Notes: generated by a model not told the origin, from the letters alone. Shown: positions 29,327-38,491, counted from the first letter of the stretch. The stretch is 64,000 bases of DNA from Aureitalea marina (GCF_002943755.1 NZ_MQUB01000001.1:2468501-2532500); one strand, 5' to 3'. Program-made: numbers and translations.

Positions 29327-29330
29327 GTTG

Positions 29331-30092
29331 ATGAGAATAGAACTGTTTTCGATATTCTTCCTCTTTGCGGCCACTTTATTGGCCCAAAAGACCGCTCTTG
29401 TCTTTGAAGAAAACTTCGAAAACGGTGAACTTGATTCTAAGTATTGGAATTTCGAACTAGGCGACGGCTGTCCTGCTCTCTACGGTTGGGGAATTGACGA
29501 GCGACAGATCTATACCGAGGACAACATTGCCATCAATGATGGTAAACTGATCATTACGGCCAATTATGACGAAAAGAACTACACTTCTAGTCGAATCACC
29601 ACAAAAGGAAAAATGGAGATTCAGTACGGAACGGTAGTAGTTAGAGCGAAAGTTCCTGCTGGTCATGGTCTGTGGCCGGCGATCTGGATGCTGGGTAGCG
29701 ACATAAACACCAATCAATGGCCTGCCTGTGGGGAGATCGATATTATGGAATATGTTGGCAGAGAACCCAATTTGATCTACACTTCATTGCACACTACTGA
29801 CTGTCACGGAGACACAGTAAACTCCAGAAAGACTCCAATTGAGAATGTCGAAGAAGATTTTCATGTGTATCGTATCGATTGGTCTGCCGATCGAATCGAA
29901 TTTCACATTGACGATGCCCTTGTTTACACCTTTTCGCCTGAGGTTAAGAATGATGAGACATGGCCCTATAACAAGCCCTTTTACTTGTTAATGAATATGG
30001 CGAAAGGGGGCAATTTTGGCGGGCCTGAAGTGGATGATTCCATCTTCCCGGCGGAGTTTACTATTGACTATATAAGAATCTATAAATCCTAA
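29331..30092 (+). CDS. Second GH16 endo-beta-1,3-glucanase, single domain
   Basis: A 253-residue secreted enzyme with a cleavable signal peptide (ends LLAQ) and only the GH16 domain. The ExDxxE signature is EIDIME, with E135, D137 and E140; WPAIWMLG precedes it and MNMAKGGNFGG follows. The ATG at 29331 (MRIELFS) is chosen over a TTG at 29316 that lies inside the bglX reading frame. It lacks the lipobox and PKD domain of its neighbour, so it is probably periplasmic or released and works on shorter products. Confidence 0.93.
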   Translation: MRIELFSIFFLFAATLLAQKTALVFEENFENGELDSKYWNFELGDGCPALYGWGIDERQIYTEDNIAINDGKLIITANYDEKNYTSSRITTKGKMEIQYGTVVVRAKVPAGHGLWPAIWMLGSDINTNQWPACGEIDIMEYVGREPNLIYTSLHTTDCHGDTVNSRKTPIENVEEDFHVYRIDWSADRIEFHIDDALVYTFSPEVKNDETWPYNKPFYLLMNMAKGGNFGGPEVDDSIFPAEFTIDYIRIYKS

Positions 30093-30124
30093 TTCAAACT
30101 AAATATTAACTTAAAACTAAAATT

Positions 30125-30991
30125 ATGAAACAGTTTTATTTTTTACTAGCCGGGCTGATCACCGTAGCCACCATGAATGCACAGGTGGACATCGAGCTCG
30201 ATGAAAACGCACCCTGGGAAGGTTTTATGAACGTCTTTGAAACCGATTGTACTTCCTTCGTTTTTAATAGTGGTTGGGGTGTGGGAGACCTTCAAACCGT
30301 AGTGGATACCAAGGCGGGCACTATAACGCTGCAGCCAAACTACAACACCTATGAGAACGCTATTAATAGCGGGGATCAAGGAGAAATTGATTTCTGGACC
30401 GATGGAATGGGCGGAGGTAACAAGTGTATGGATGCCTCTACTCTTGTTCCAGATAACTCTTTGCTGGGCCAGGAACTTACCTTTTCAGGCTTTGTTGAGA
30501 GTAACACCCTGGATGGGGCATATGAGGTTTTCGCCTTTATCAAGGTATTCAACGCAGACTTTTCTGCTGTTAAAACTGAGACTGCCGAGCTGGTTGCTGG
30601 ACAGAACTTCGAAGTTGTGTTCACTGATCTGGATGGTGAATTTGACGCCAACGTTCAATACGGTTTTACTGTTATCGGAATTAATGCAAACCGTGACAAC
30701 GAGGATGCACTGGGTAGTGTAGTTCTTTCCGCCCCTGCATTGAGTGTTGAGGATAACAACCTAGTACAAATTGAAGCTTTCCCTAACCCAGCAACTAGCT
30801 CGTTTAACCTGAAAGCTAATGAGCCTATCCAAAGCGTCGCTATTTTTAATATTCTTGGGCAGCAAGTATTGAATGAGACCCCTAACAGATCTAATGTAGT
30901 AATCAATGTTAGTTCTTTACAAGAAGGTCAGTACTTGGCACGAGTTGCAACACCATCAGGTGTGCAAACCATAAAATTGGTGAAACGATAG
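30125..30991 (+). CDS. Small secreted protein of unknown fold with type IX sorting tail
   Basis: A 288-residue protein with a signal peptide (ends TMNAQ), a beta-rich central region of about 185 residues and a C-terminal type IX sorting domain (starting near EAFPNPATSSFNL and ending TIKLVKR). The central region resembles a beta-sandwich carbohydrate-binding module in hydrophobic/aromatic pattern (ENAPWEGFMNVFE; NSGWGVGDLQ) but I cannot name a family. It is the last gene of the glucan operon (32-base gap), so it is probably a laminarin-binding surface or secreted protein. The binding role is inference only. Confidence 0.8.
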   Translation: MKQFYFLLAGLITVATMNAQVDIELDENAPWEGFMNVFETDCTSFVFNSGWGVGDLQTVVDTKAGTITLQPNYNTYENAINSGDQGEIDFWTDGMGGGNKCMDASTLVPDNSLLGQELTFSGFVESNTLDGAYEVFAFIKVFNADFSAVKTETAELVAGQNFEVVFTDLDGEFDANVQYGFTVIGINANRDNEDALGSVVLSAPALSVEDNNLVQIEAFPNPATSSFNLKANEPIQSVAIFNILGQQVLNETPNRSNVVINVSSLQEGQYLARVATPSGVQTIKLVKR

Positions 30992-31017
30992 TGATTGATT
31001 AACTTTCACTAGGAATG

Positions 31018-31055
31018 AACAAATGAACCTGTTCCTGGTAGCAGGTTCATTTGTT
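31018..31055 (+). terminator. Long perfect hairpin ending the glucan operon
   Basis: A 14-bp perfect inverted repeat (AACAAATGAACCTG at 31018-31031 with its complement at 31042-31055, 10-base loop). The T run after it is short (TATT), so it may act as a leaky terminator or 3' stabiliser. It contains the ATG at 31023, an unlikely start for the symporter. Confidence 0.65.
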
Positions 31056-31091
31056 TATTATCAACACGAACAAACAATAAACCAACTATCC

Positions 31092-32747
31092 ATGATTTCC
31101 ATTATCTCCTTTGTTGCCTTTACCGCTATGGTAGGGATCATCTCGTATTTCGCGACTCGAAAAACAGACGAAAACACCTCCGATGGTTACTTTCTTGGAG
31201 GGCGAAGTCTAACTGCAGGGGTCATTGCGGGTTCCTTGCTTTTGACAAATCTCTCCACCGAGCAGATCGTTGGTTTGAACGGTCAGGCTTATGCCGAGGG
31301 AATACTGGTTATGGCATGGGAAACTCTAGCTGCTATTGCTATTGTAGTAACTGCACTTTATCTTCTTCCTAGATACTTAAAAAGTGGTTTGACCACGGTT
31401 CCGACCTTTCTGGCCAATCGATTTGACGTTTCAACCAAAACCATGACCTCAGCCTTGTTCCTAACAGGTTATGTTGTGGTATTGCTTCCTGTAATACTCT
31501 ACTCAGGATCTTTGGCCGTAAGCGGGATGTTCAATATCCCGGAAATGCTCAATGTGACCGATAACCAAGCCTTATGGATTTGTGTTTGGGGTATCGGTAT
31601 CATCGGTGCCATTTATGCAGTATTTGGAGGGTTGAAGGCGGTTGCGGTTTCAGATTCCATCAATGCAGTGGGGTTGTTGGTCGGTGGATTACTCATTCCA
31701 GTCTTTGGATTGATGGCTTTAGGAGATGGCAGTATGGGCGAAGGGATCAATATCCTGATGCGAGAAAACCCTGAAAAATTCAATTCTATAGGAAGCAAAA
31801 CAGCGTCTATTCCATTTCACACCATCTTTACCGGTATGATGTTGGTTCAGCTTTTTTATTGGGGAACCAACCAGCAGATCATTCAGCGTGCGCTCGCTGC
31901 CAAAAACCTCAAAGAAGGTCAGAAGGGATTAATGCTTGCTGCTTTTATTAAAATCTTAGGCCCCATCATCGTAGTGCTACCCGGTATAATTGCCTATCAA
32001 TATTTCAAAGCTGACGGAGGACTAGAAACTGCAGATGCGGCGTATCCGATGTTGGTAAATGCAGTCCTGCCTGCCTCCTTGCTAGGGTTCTTCGCTGCCG
32101 TCCTATTTGGGGCAATTCTAAGTTCTTTCAATAGTGTCCTGAACAGCTCGGTGACCTTATTCGGTATTGACATCTACAAGCAGCACATCAATAAAGATGC
32201 AGACGAAAAAACTGTGGTGAAATACGGGAAGATCTTTGGAACTATACTGGCAATAGCGGCCATGTTCATAGCGCCCTTACTACAGAATGCAGGAAGCTTA
32301 TTCAACTATCTACAAGAGGTGAACGGGATCTACAGTATTCCAATCTTGACCATCATAGTCGTTGGGTTCACAACAACAAGAGTTCCGGCGATCGCGGCCA
32401 AAATTGGGCTTCTTTCCGGTTCTTTATTGTACATAATCAGCCAGTTCGTACTTCAGCCATACTTTGTTGATAAAGCAATGACAAAGGCCGAAGCTGCCGG
32501 AATTACAGATGCTCAGATGTTGGCCGAGATTAAGGCAGACGCCTATTGGCCATACCTGGATGTTATGGCCGCCCTATTTGTGGTCAATATCATCATTATG
32601 CTGATAATTGGTAAGGTTAGACCTAGGCCAGAGCCTTACGTACAGGAGTACACCAAGCAGGTGGACATCACACCATGGAAACACGTGCGCATTGCCGGTC
32701 TGCTGGTGGTTGTTATCGTAGTCAGCACTTACATCTACTTCCGATAG
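31092..32747 (+). CDS. Sodium/solute symporter (SSS family), probable sodium/glucose symporter
   Basis: A 551-residue inner-membrane protein of the solute:sodium symporter family with about 14 membrane helices. Family markers include DGYFLGGRSLTAGVIAGSLL with NLSTEQIVGLNGQAYAEG near the N terminus, GGLKAVAVSDSINAVGLL, and the FSSFNSVLNSSVTLFGIDIY segment. The ATG at 31092 is chosen since the family sequence starts there and the longer in-frame start at 31023 lies inside a strong hairpin. Its place after the glucan operon suggests it imports the glucose released by the GH3 enzyme. Confidence 0.92.
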   Translation: MISIISFVAFTAMVGIISYFATRKTDENTSDGYFLGGRSLTAGVIAGSLLLTNLSTEQIVGLNGQAYAEGILVMAWETLAAIAIVVTALYLLPRYLKSGLTTVPTFLANRFDVSTKTMTSALFLTGYVVVLLPVILYSGSLAVSGMFNIPEMLNVTDNQALWICVWGIGIIGAIYAVFGGLKAVAVSDSINAVGLLVGGLLIPVFGLMALGDGSMGEGINILMRENPEKFNSIGSKTASIPFHTIFTGMMLVQLFYWGTNQQIIQRALAAKNLKEGQKGLMLAAFIKILGPIIVVLPGIIAYQYFKADGGLETADAAYPMLVNAVLPASLLGFFAAVLFGAILSSFNSVLNSSVTLFGIDIYKQHINKDADEKTVVKYGKIFGTILAIAAMFIAPLLQNAGSLFNYLQEVNGIYSIPILTIIVVGFTTTRVPAIAAKIGLLSGSLLYIISQFVLQPYFVDKAMTKAEAAGITDAQMLAEIKADAYWPYLDVMAALFVVNIIIMLIIGKVRPRPEPYVQEYTKQVDITPWKHVRIAGLLVVVIVVSTYIYFR

Positions 32748-32748
32748 A

Positions 32749-33426
32749 TCAAGGTTCCCAATTTATAGGACCTAAGTTGATCATCTGACGCTTGATCCAG
32801 CGAACTCTCCCCGCAATATAATTTGTCTTGGGACGAGCTTTGTATTGTAGCGGATTAGGCAGTATGGCAGCCAGTGCTGCACTCTGATCCTGGTTTAACT
32901 CTTTGGCCGATCGGTCAAACCAATAGCGGGACGCGGCCTCCGCCCCATAGACCTGAGGGCCCATTTCGATACTATTCAGATACACCTCCAGGATACGTTC
33001 CTTGCTCCAAAAAGTTTCAATAAGTAGGGTGAACCAGCTCTCCAAACCTTTTCGGATCCAGCTTCTCCCAGGCCAGAGAAATACATTCTTTGCTGTTTGC
33101 TGAGAGATGGTACTCCCACCTCGTAATCGTTTTCCGGATTGCTTTTCTTCAATGGCTTTCCTAATGGCATCAAGATCAAAACCCCTGTGATTCAAAAAGC
33201 GTTGGTCCTCAGAGGCAATGACAGCCAGTTGCAAATTTGGAGAGATCTCCTCCAGCGAAACCCATTGATGCTGTCTAGCCCCCGATATATCTTTGTCCAC
33301 ACTGCGGATGGCCATTAAGGGGGTATAGTAGATCGGTACCCAGCGGTATACAACCACCAAGAAAAGGCTGATGAATACGAACCATCCGATCAGCTTAAGG
33401 GCGAACTTAAAAACTCTCTTAATCAT
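32749..33426 (-). CDS. mtgA: Monofunctional biosynthetic peptidoglycan transglycosylase
   Basis: A GT51 glycosyltransferase of 225 residues with one N-terminal membrane helix (about 10-28). It polymerises lipid II into glycan strands and lacks a transpeptidase domain. The catalytic glutamate is E73 in ASEDQRFLNHRGFD; the GGSTISQQTAKN block and the second-glutamate region KERILEVYLNSIEMG are present. It is convergent with the symporter gene (1-base gap) and lies downstream of the accBC terminator. Confidence 0.95.
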   Translation of the reverse strand: MIKRVFKFALKLIGWFVFISLFLVVVYRWVPIYYTPLMAIRSVDKDISGARQHQWVSLEEISPNLQLAVIASEDQRFLNHRGFDLDAIRKAIEEKQSGKRLRGGSTISQQTAKNVFLWPGRSWIRKGLESWFTLLIETFWSKERILEVYLNSIEMGPQVYGAEAASRYWFDRSAKELNQDQSAALAAILPNPLQYKARPKTNYIAGRVRWIKRQMINLGPINWEP

Positions 33427-33430
33427 AACG

Positions 33431-33466
33431 AAAAAGGCCGGAATCGTTATTCAAACGACTCCGGCC
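33431..33466 (-). terminator. Intrinsic terminator after accC
   Basis: On the minus strand GGCCGGAGTCGT pairs with ACGATTCCGGCC (one G-U wobble, 7-base loop) followed by TTTTT. The same mismatch on the plus strand would be A-C, so the structure is adapted to minus-strand RNA. Confidence 0.85.
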
Positions 33467-33489
33467 CCTCTATTGTTATTGAAATCTGC

Positions 33490-34842
33490 TTATTCTTCGT
33501 CAAATTCCTCCATTTCCCAGTCGTTCATGAAGGCAGTGGTATAATTACCTTCTATGTAGGCCGGATCGTCCATTAACTGACGATGGAATGGGATGGTGGT
33601 CTGTATTCCTTCGATAACGAACTCATCCAAAGCACGGCGCATTTTGCTGATGGCCTCTTCCCTGGTCTGAGCTGTCACAATCAGCTTGGCGATCATGGAA
33701 TCGTAGTTTGGCGGAATAACATATCCTGCATAAACGTGAGTGTCCAAACGAACTCCGTGTCCACCTGGAGCGTGAAGTGTCGTGATTCGGCCCGGAGAAG
33801 GTCTGAAATCGTGGAATGGATCCTCTGCATTGATCCTACACTCGATAGAATGCAACTGAGGCGTATAGTTTTTCCCAGATATCGGAATCCCAGCTGCCAC
33901 TTTGATCTGTTCCCTAATCAGGTCATGATCTACCACCTCTTCCGTGATCGGGTGCTCAACCTGAATACGAGTGTTCATCTCCATAAAGTAGAAATTCCGG
34001 TTTTTATCCACTAAGAATTCTACTGTTCCTGCTCCCTCGTACTTGATATACTCCGCAGCTTTAACCGCAGCTTTACCCATGTCCTCCCGTAACTTGTCTG
34101 TCATAAACGGACTTGGAGTTTCTTCGGTCAGTTTTTGGTGACGACGCTGGATAGAACAGTCGCGTTCTGACAAGTGACAAGCTCGACCCGTACTGTCTCC
34201 GACGATCTGTATCTCGATATGGCGAGGCTCTTCGATGAGTTTCTCCATATACATGTCGTCGTTTCCAAAGGCCGCCTTACTCTCTTGACGAGCAGAGTTC
34301 CACGCGTCTTCCAATTCGTCCTCGGTCCAGACTGCACGCATTCCTTTTCCACCACCACCGGCACTGGCTTTAAGCATAACCGGGTAGCCAACTTCTACTG
34401 CAAGTTTCTTACAGGTAGGAAAGTCTGGTATCACCCCTTCACTCCCTGGTACACAAGGAACACCCGCTTCTTTCATGGTAGCTTTAGCTGTTGCCTTGTC
34501 TCCCATTTTTTCGATCATTTCCGGAGAAGCTCCAATGAATTTCAATCCATTATCGGCACAAATACGAGAAAATCTCGCATTCTCAGAAAGAAAACCGTAT
34601 CCCGGATGTATGGCATCAGCATTGGTTATTTCCGCAGCTGCTATGATGTTAGCCATTTTCAAATAGCTCTCAGTACTTGGTGGAGGACCTATGCAAACTG
34701 CCTCGTCCGCAAAACGAACGTGCAGACTTTCGGCATCGGCAGTAGAATAAACCGCAACGGTCTTAATACCCATCTCCTTGCATGTGCGAATTACACGCAG
34801 GGCAATCTCTCCCCTGTTCGCAATCAGAATCTTATTAAACAT
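33490..34842 (-). CDS. accC: Acetyl-CoA carboxylase, biotin carboxylase subunit
   Basis: ATP-grasp enzyme that carboxylates biotin on AccB, the first half-reaction of malonyl-CoA synthesis. The 450-residue product starts with the canonical [20 protein letters not shown]. It has the glycine-rich loop [10 protein letters not shown], the [10 protein letters not shown] motif and the [14 protein letters not shown] active-site segment. It is the last gene of the fabH-accB-accC cluster and is followed by a strong terminator. Confidence 0.97.
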   Translation of the reverse strand: MFNKILIANRGEIALRVIRTCKEMGIKTVAVYSTADAESLHVRFADEAVCIGPPPSTESYLKMANIIAAAEITNADAIHPGYGFLSENARFSRICADNGLKFIGASPEMIEKMGDKATAKATMKEAGVPCVPGSEGVIPDFPTCKKLAVEVGYPVMLKASAGGGGKGMRAVWTEDELEDAWNSARQESKAAFGNDDMYMEKLIEEPRHIEIQIVGDSTGRACHLSERDCSIQRRHQKLTEETPSPFMTDKLREDMGKAAVKAAEYIKYEGAGTVEFLVDKNRNFYFMEMNTRIQVEHPITEEVVDHDLIREQIKVAAGIPISGKNYTPQLHSIECRINAEDPFHDFRPSPGRITTLHAPGGHGVRLDTHVYAGYVIPPNYDSMIAKLIVTAQTREEAISKMRRALDEFVIEGIQTTIPFHRQLMDDPAYIEGNYTTAFMNDWEMEEFDEE

Positions 34843-34895
34843 AAGCTGAAATTAAATGGTTCCCGGCCAGACAGATCTGGCCTATCATCTACCCC

Positions 34896-35396
34896 TTAAG
34901 AGGGATCAACAAGGAATAAAGGTTGATCAAACTCGACCGGTGTCGCGTCATCCACTAAGATCTTCACGATCTTCCCGGATACTTCACTTTCGATCTCGTT
35001 GAATAGTTTCATCGCTTCAATCACACATAGCACATCTCCGGGAGCGACTGTGTCACCTACTTCGGCGAATACGGGCTTGTCTGGTGAAGGTTTTCTGTAG
35101 AAGGTACCTATGATTGGGGATTTCACGGTAACATACTTGGAATCGTCCGATGCTTCAGCCGCCGGAGCTGGTTCTGAAGCAGCAGGCGCCACAGGAGCAG
35201 CCTCTACTGGCGCAGCGGCAATAACCTGTGGTTGAACGGGCGCCACTGCCGGCATTTGCTGCACATAGGTGGGTTCGTTCCGTTCATCTTTACCGGTTCG
35301 AATGGTGATTTTGACCTCTCCCATTTCTAGTTTGACCTCGCTCGCCCCAGATTTGGCGACAAACTTGATCAAATTCTGGATGTCTTTTAACTCCAT
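34896..35396 (-). CDS. accB: Acetyl-CoA carboxylase biotin carboxyl carrier protein
   Basis: A 166-residue protein with a helical N-terminal region, an Ala/Pro-rich flexible linker (about 45-83) and a C-terminal biotinyl domain (about 88-166). The biotinylated lysine is K130 in the EAMKLF motif. It carries CO2 between AccC and the carboxyltransferase. Between fabH (34-base gap) and accC (53-base gap), so co-transcribed. Confidence 0.97.
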   Translation of the reverse strand: MELKDIQNLIKFVAKSGASEVKLEMGEVKITIRTGKDERNEPTYVQQMPAVAPVQPQVIAAAPVEAAPVAPAASEPAPAAEASDDSKYVTVKSPIIGTFYRKPSPDKPVFAEVGDTVAPGDVLCVIEAMKLFNEIESEVSGKIVKILVDDATPVEFDQPLFLVDPS

Positions 35397-35430
35397 CTTT
35401 GTAAGGTTTAGCTTTTACGTTTTAGTTCGT

Positions 35431-36429
35431 TTAGTTTGAGTCGTAGGCCCATTTCAAATAAATGGCGCCCCAGGTAAATCCGCCACCAAAGGAAGCGAAT
35501 ACGACGTTATCACCTTTTTTCAACTGAGATTCGTAATCCATCAAACACAAAGGCAGCGTAGCTGAGGTTGTGTTGCCATATCGATGGATATTCATCATGA
35601 CCTTGTCATCGTCGAGTTCCATGCGGCGGGCAGCGGCATCTATAATCCGCTTATTCGCCTGATGAGGCACCAACCACTGGACGTCGTCGCCAGACAAGTT
35701 ATTGCGATCCATGACCTGCGCACAGGCATCGGCCATGTTGGAAACGGCAAATTTGAATACGGTCTTTCCATCCTGAAAGACGTAATGTTGCTTGTTTTCA
35801 ACTGTATCGTGAGAAGCCGGAAGTATAGAACCCCCTGCATCTATCTTGAGGTGCTCCCGTCCAATCCCGTCAGATCTTAAGTACTCATCTACTACGCCCA
35901 GACCATCCTCAGATGGTTCAAAAAGAACAGCACCTGCTCCATCACCAAAGATGATACAAGTAGCTCGATCTTCGTAATCGATGATAGAGGACATCTTATC
36001 TGCTCCAATCAGCATAACCTTTTTATACCTGCCGGATTCGATATACCGGGCAGCTGTAGACATACCGTAAAGAAAACTGGAGCAGGCAGCGACCAGGTCA
36101 TATGAAAAAGCGTTTACGGCTCCTATCTCAGAAGCGACGTAAACGCCTGTAGCTGCAACCGGCATATCCGGAGTCGCAGTTGCCAAAATGATCATGTCAA
36201 TGTCCTTGGGATCGGTCTTGCTCTTCTCAAGCAAGTCCTTGGCGGCCTGGATTGCCAGATAGCTGGTCCCTTTGTTCGGGTCCTTCAACAGGCGGCGCTC
36301 TTTTATCCCTGTACGCGTGGTGATCCATTCATCATTGGTGTCCACCATCGTTTCTAGGATCTGATTAGTGAGTACATAGTCGGGGACATATCCCCCTACA
36401 GCGGTAATTGCTGCGTTGATCTTACTCAT
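35431..36429 (-). CDS. fabH: Beta-ketoacyl-ACP synthase III
   Basis: Initiates fatty acid synthesis by condensing an acyl-CoA primer with malonyl-ACP. The 332-residue thiolase-fold protein has the Cys-His-Asn triad at C116 (AACSSFLYG), H256 (PHQANKRI) and N286 (RYGNTTSATLP). In this phylum FabH often accepts branched primers; that cannot be read here. A terminator separates it from the upstream rpmF, so it probably has its own promoter and heads fabH-accB-accC. Confidence 0.97.
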   Translation of the reverse strand: MSKINAAITAVGGYVPDYVLTNQILETMVDTNDEWITTRTGIKERRLLKDPNKGTSYLAIQAAKDLLEKSKTDPKDIDMIILATATPDMPVAATGVYVASEIGAVNAFSYDLVAACSSFLYGMSTAARYIESGRYKKVMLIGADKMSSIIDYEDRATCIIFGDGAGAVLFEPSEDGLGVVDEYLRSDGIGREHLKIDAGGSILPASHDTVENKQHYVFQDGKTVFKFAVSNMADACAQVMDRNNLSGDDVQWLVPHQANKRIIDAAARRMELDDDKVMMNIHRYGNTTSATLPLCLMDYESQLKKGDNVVFASFGGGFTWGAIYLKWAYDSN

Positions 36430-36543
36430 ATGAGCCGGATTTGGTTCAAAAAAGCCTAAAACTCCCTTGAAAAGGGTGAAAATTACTAAATTTTTAGATC
36501 AATTGGACCGAAAAGCGTCCTATTTGATCGAAAAATCCAGCTT

Positions 36544-36585
36544 AAAAAAAACTCCCACCTCCGAGAGCCTCGGAACAGTGAGAGT
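36544..36585 (-). terminator. Intrinsic terminator after rpmF
   Basis: On the minus strand an outer stem (ACTCTCAC with GTGGGAGT, one wobble) and an inner stem (TCCGAG-GCT-CTCGGA) are followed by eight T residues. It would end the DUF177-rpmF transcript before fabH. Confidence 0.8.
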
Positions 36586-36608
36586 ATGGGTTCGGAAAAC
36601 CTTTAAAC

Positions 36609-36806
36609 TTAGGCCTCTACCGCTTCGGTCGAGTCGATCACAACCTGACCGCGATAATACAACTTACCTTCGTGCCAGTGGGCGCGGTGGTAAAGATGAG
36701 CCTCGCCAGTTGTTGGATCGGTGGCCAGCTGAGGCATTGACGCCTTGTAGTGCGTTCTTCTCTTGTCTCTTCTAGACTTGGAAATTTTTCGCTTAGGATG
36801 AGCCAT
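36609..36806 (-). CDS. rpmF: 50S ribosomal protein L32
   Basis: A 65-residue ribosomal protein with the typical basic N terminus [20 protein letters not shown]. It has no cysteines, so it is the zinc-free form. It is encoded 6 bases after the DUF177 gene, the usual partner in bacteria, and upstream of the fatty acid genes. Confidence 0.96.
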   Translation of the reverse strand: MAHPKRKISKSRRDKRRTHYKASMPQLATDPTTGEAHLYHRAHWHEGKLYYRGQVVIDSTEAVEA

Positions 36807-36812
36807 TTGTCT

Positions 36813-37373
36813 TTATTTATCCGTTAATAGTTTCTTTAAATCGTCCCAGCGAGGATCGGTATCATCCGAATCATCGCCTGTTTGGTTACCCAAACTTAGT
36901 TCATTGAGTTTATCGAGTATCTCGCTCTTTAGGCTTCCGTCCTTCACTCCCGGATGAATTCTCCTGGAAGGAAGAGAAAGCACAATTGTTTCATACACCT
37001 GTTGTTGTATGTTGACTTCATGACTTCCATGAGGTATGATCATCAAATCTTCATTATGATCGTCAAACTCATGCCCAAATTTAACCACAAACTGATGACT
37101 ACCTGAAACAGGAAGGTCAAAAATCTCATTGGTCAAATCACAATTGACATTGGCCTTACCCTCAAAATCAAGGTCAAACTCCAACATTGTGAGTTTCTTG
37201 ATCATCCCGACAACCAGCTCAATCTGGCTATCGTTAAAATCCTCATACTCGAAATGCTCAAAGAACTCCTGCCCTATTTGAAACTTGAATTGGTGTGCTC
37301 CGGCTTTTAACCCGATAAAGGGAATAGTATACTCTTTCAATTCCTCCATGAACTCACCAAATACCTTATCCAC
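36813..37373 (-). CDS. DUF177 (YceD-like) protein
   Basis: A 186-residue protein of the DUF177/YceD family, linked across bacteria to rpmF and to 23S rRNA accumulation. The core (about 60-150) contains the family's CDLTNE segment and the C-terminal DPRWDDLKKLL motif. The YceD-type cysteine pair is only partly present (a single Cys in CDLTNE). Promoter element TATCTTTG lies 19 bases upstream. It forms a short operon with rpmF. Confidence 0.88.
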   Translation of the reverse strand: MDKVFGEFMEELKEYTIPFIGLKAGAHQFKFQIGQEFFEHFEYEDFNDSQIELVVGMIKKLTMLEFDLDFEGKANVNCDLTNEIFDLPVSGSHQFVVKFGHEFDDHNEDLMIIPHGSHEVNIQQQVYETIVLSLPSRRIHPGVKDGSLKSEILDKLNELSLGNQTGDDSDDTDPRWDDLKKLLTDK

Positions 37374-37391
37374 TTACAAATAAAGCGGGGG

Positions 37392-37399
37392 CAAAGATA
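37392..37399 (-). promoter_or_regulatory. -7 promoter element of the DUF177-rpmF operon
   Basis: TATCTTTG on the minus strand (TAnnTTTG), placed 18 bases before the DUF177 start codon. No clear -33 TTTG is seen at 19-21 bases. Confidence 0.5.
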
Positions 37400-37426
37400 A
37401 AAAATAATTTTTATCCCCTTTCTGTA

Positions 37427-38491
37427 TTATGATTTCTTTTTAACAACCGGACGCTTTCTTCCTGTCTTTAACGGATTGGCTGAAATTTCCGCATATTCCG
37501 TCCGTTTGCGATAGATTTTTACAGCTGAAAAAACCGCCTCCTTAAAGGAGTCAAAAGAAGCCTCATTCTTGCCCGCCAGATCAAAAGCCGTTCCATGGTC
37601 AGGAGAAGTTCTGATCCTAGATAATCCAGCTGTGAAATTTACACCTCGGCCAAATGACAAGGTCTTGAACGGGATCAATCCCTGATCGTGATAAGCAGCC
37701 AATATCCCATCGAAGTTCTCGTAGTTGCCTGAGCCAAAGAAGCTGTCTGCAGCATACGGCCCAAAAACGAGGGTGCCTTCTTGCCTAATCTCATCCAGGG
37801 TGGGACGCATCACATCATCATCTTCGCTCCCAATGACACCATTGTCACCTGTATGCGGATTTATGCCTAACATGGCGATTTTCGGCTTGATCAAACCAAA
37901 ATCCTGGATCAAAGCTTGCTTCATCAACTGCACCTTCTTCTTGATCAAATCTGGTGTGATCGCAGCACTGACATCCTTAACAGCAAGGTGATCGGTGAGC
38001 AAGCCTACCCTTAGTGAACTAGAAACCATAAGCATCAAGCTCTCACCTTCCAAGGCTTGAGCAAGATAATCTGTATGACCGGGGAACTGGAAAGATTCAG
38101 ACTGTACATTGGATTTGTGGATCGGGGCTGTAACAAGCACATCAATACCTCCGGACTTCAGCGCATCTACAGCTGCTTCCAATGAGCGCACCGCATATTT
38201 ACCCAATGAAGGATCTTCTGCCCCTAGTTGAACGGTGACATTATCCTTCCAGACATTGACCACATTGACCTTTTTGGAAACGGCTTTTGAGGCATTTTCA
38301 ATTCCCTGCAGCCCAAGCTCTAATCCGAGCTCCTTCTTGATATGTGATAATAATTTGACGGACCCAAAGATCACAGGGGTACAAAAATCTAACATACGGT
38401 TATCGGAAAAGGTCTTGAGTATGATCTCGCTTCCTATTCCATTCAGGTCTCCAATTGAAACTCCAACCTTGATCTTATTGGGTGTTGCCAT
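37427..38491 (-). CDS. pdxA: 4-hydroxythreonine-4-phosphate dehydrogenase
   Basis: Oxidises 4-phosphohydroxy-threonine in the DXP-dependent route to pyridoxal phosphate. The 354-residue protein shows the PdxA pattern: GVSIGDLNGIGSEI at the N terminus, metal histidines in FPGHTDYLAQ, in the LAAYHDQGLIPFK block and around the RTSPDHGTAFDLAG segment. A basic tail (TGRKRPVVKKKS) follows the core. Divergent from ribE with a 58-base intergenic region. Confidence 0.96.
   Translation of the reverse strand: MATPNKIKVGVSIGDLNGIGSEIILKTFSDNRMLDFCTPVIFGSVKLLSHIKKELGLELGLQGIENASKAVSKKVNVVNVWKDNVTVQLGAEDPSLGKYAVRSLEAAVDALKSGGIDVLVTAPIHKSNVQSESFQFPGHTDYLAQALEGESLMLMVSSSLRVGLLTDHLAVKDVSAAITPDLIKKKVQLMKQALIQDFGLIKPKIAMLGINPHTGDNGVIGSEDDDVMRPTLDEIRQEGTLVFGPYAADSFFGSGNYENFDGILAAYHDQGLIPFKTLSFGRGVNFTAGLSRIRTSPDHGTAFDLAGKNEASFDSFKEAVFSAVKIYRKRTEYAEISANPLKTGRKRPVVKKKS

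Noticed and set aside
31023-31091. 23-residue N-terminal extension of the symporter
   Set aside because: The start codon is inside a 14-bp hairpin and the extension is absent from the family pattern.
34174-34899. 241-residue open frame opposite accC
   Set aside because: Lies entirely antisense to accC, a well-supported gene; codon pattern and composition fit a shadow frame.
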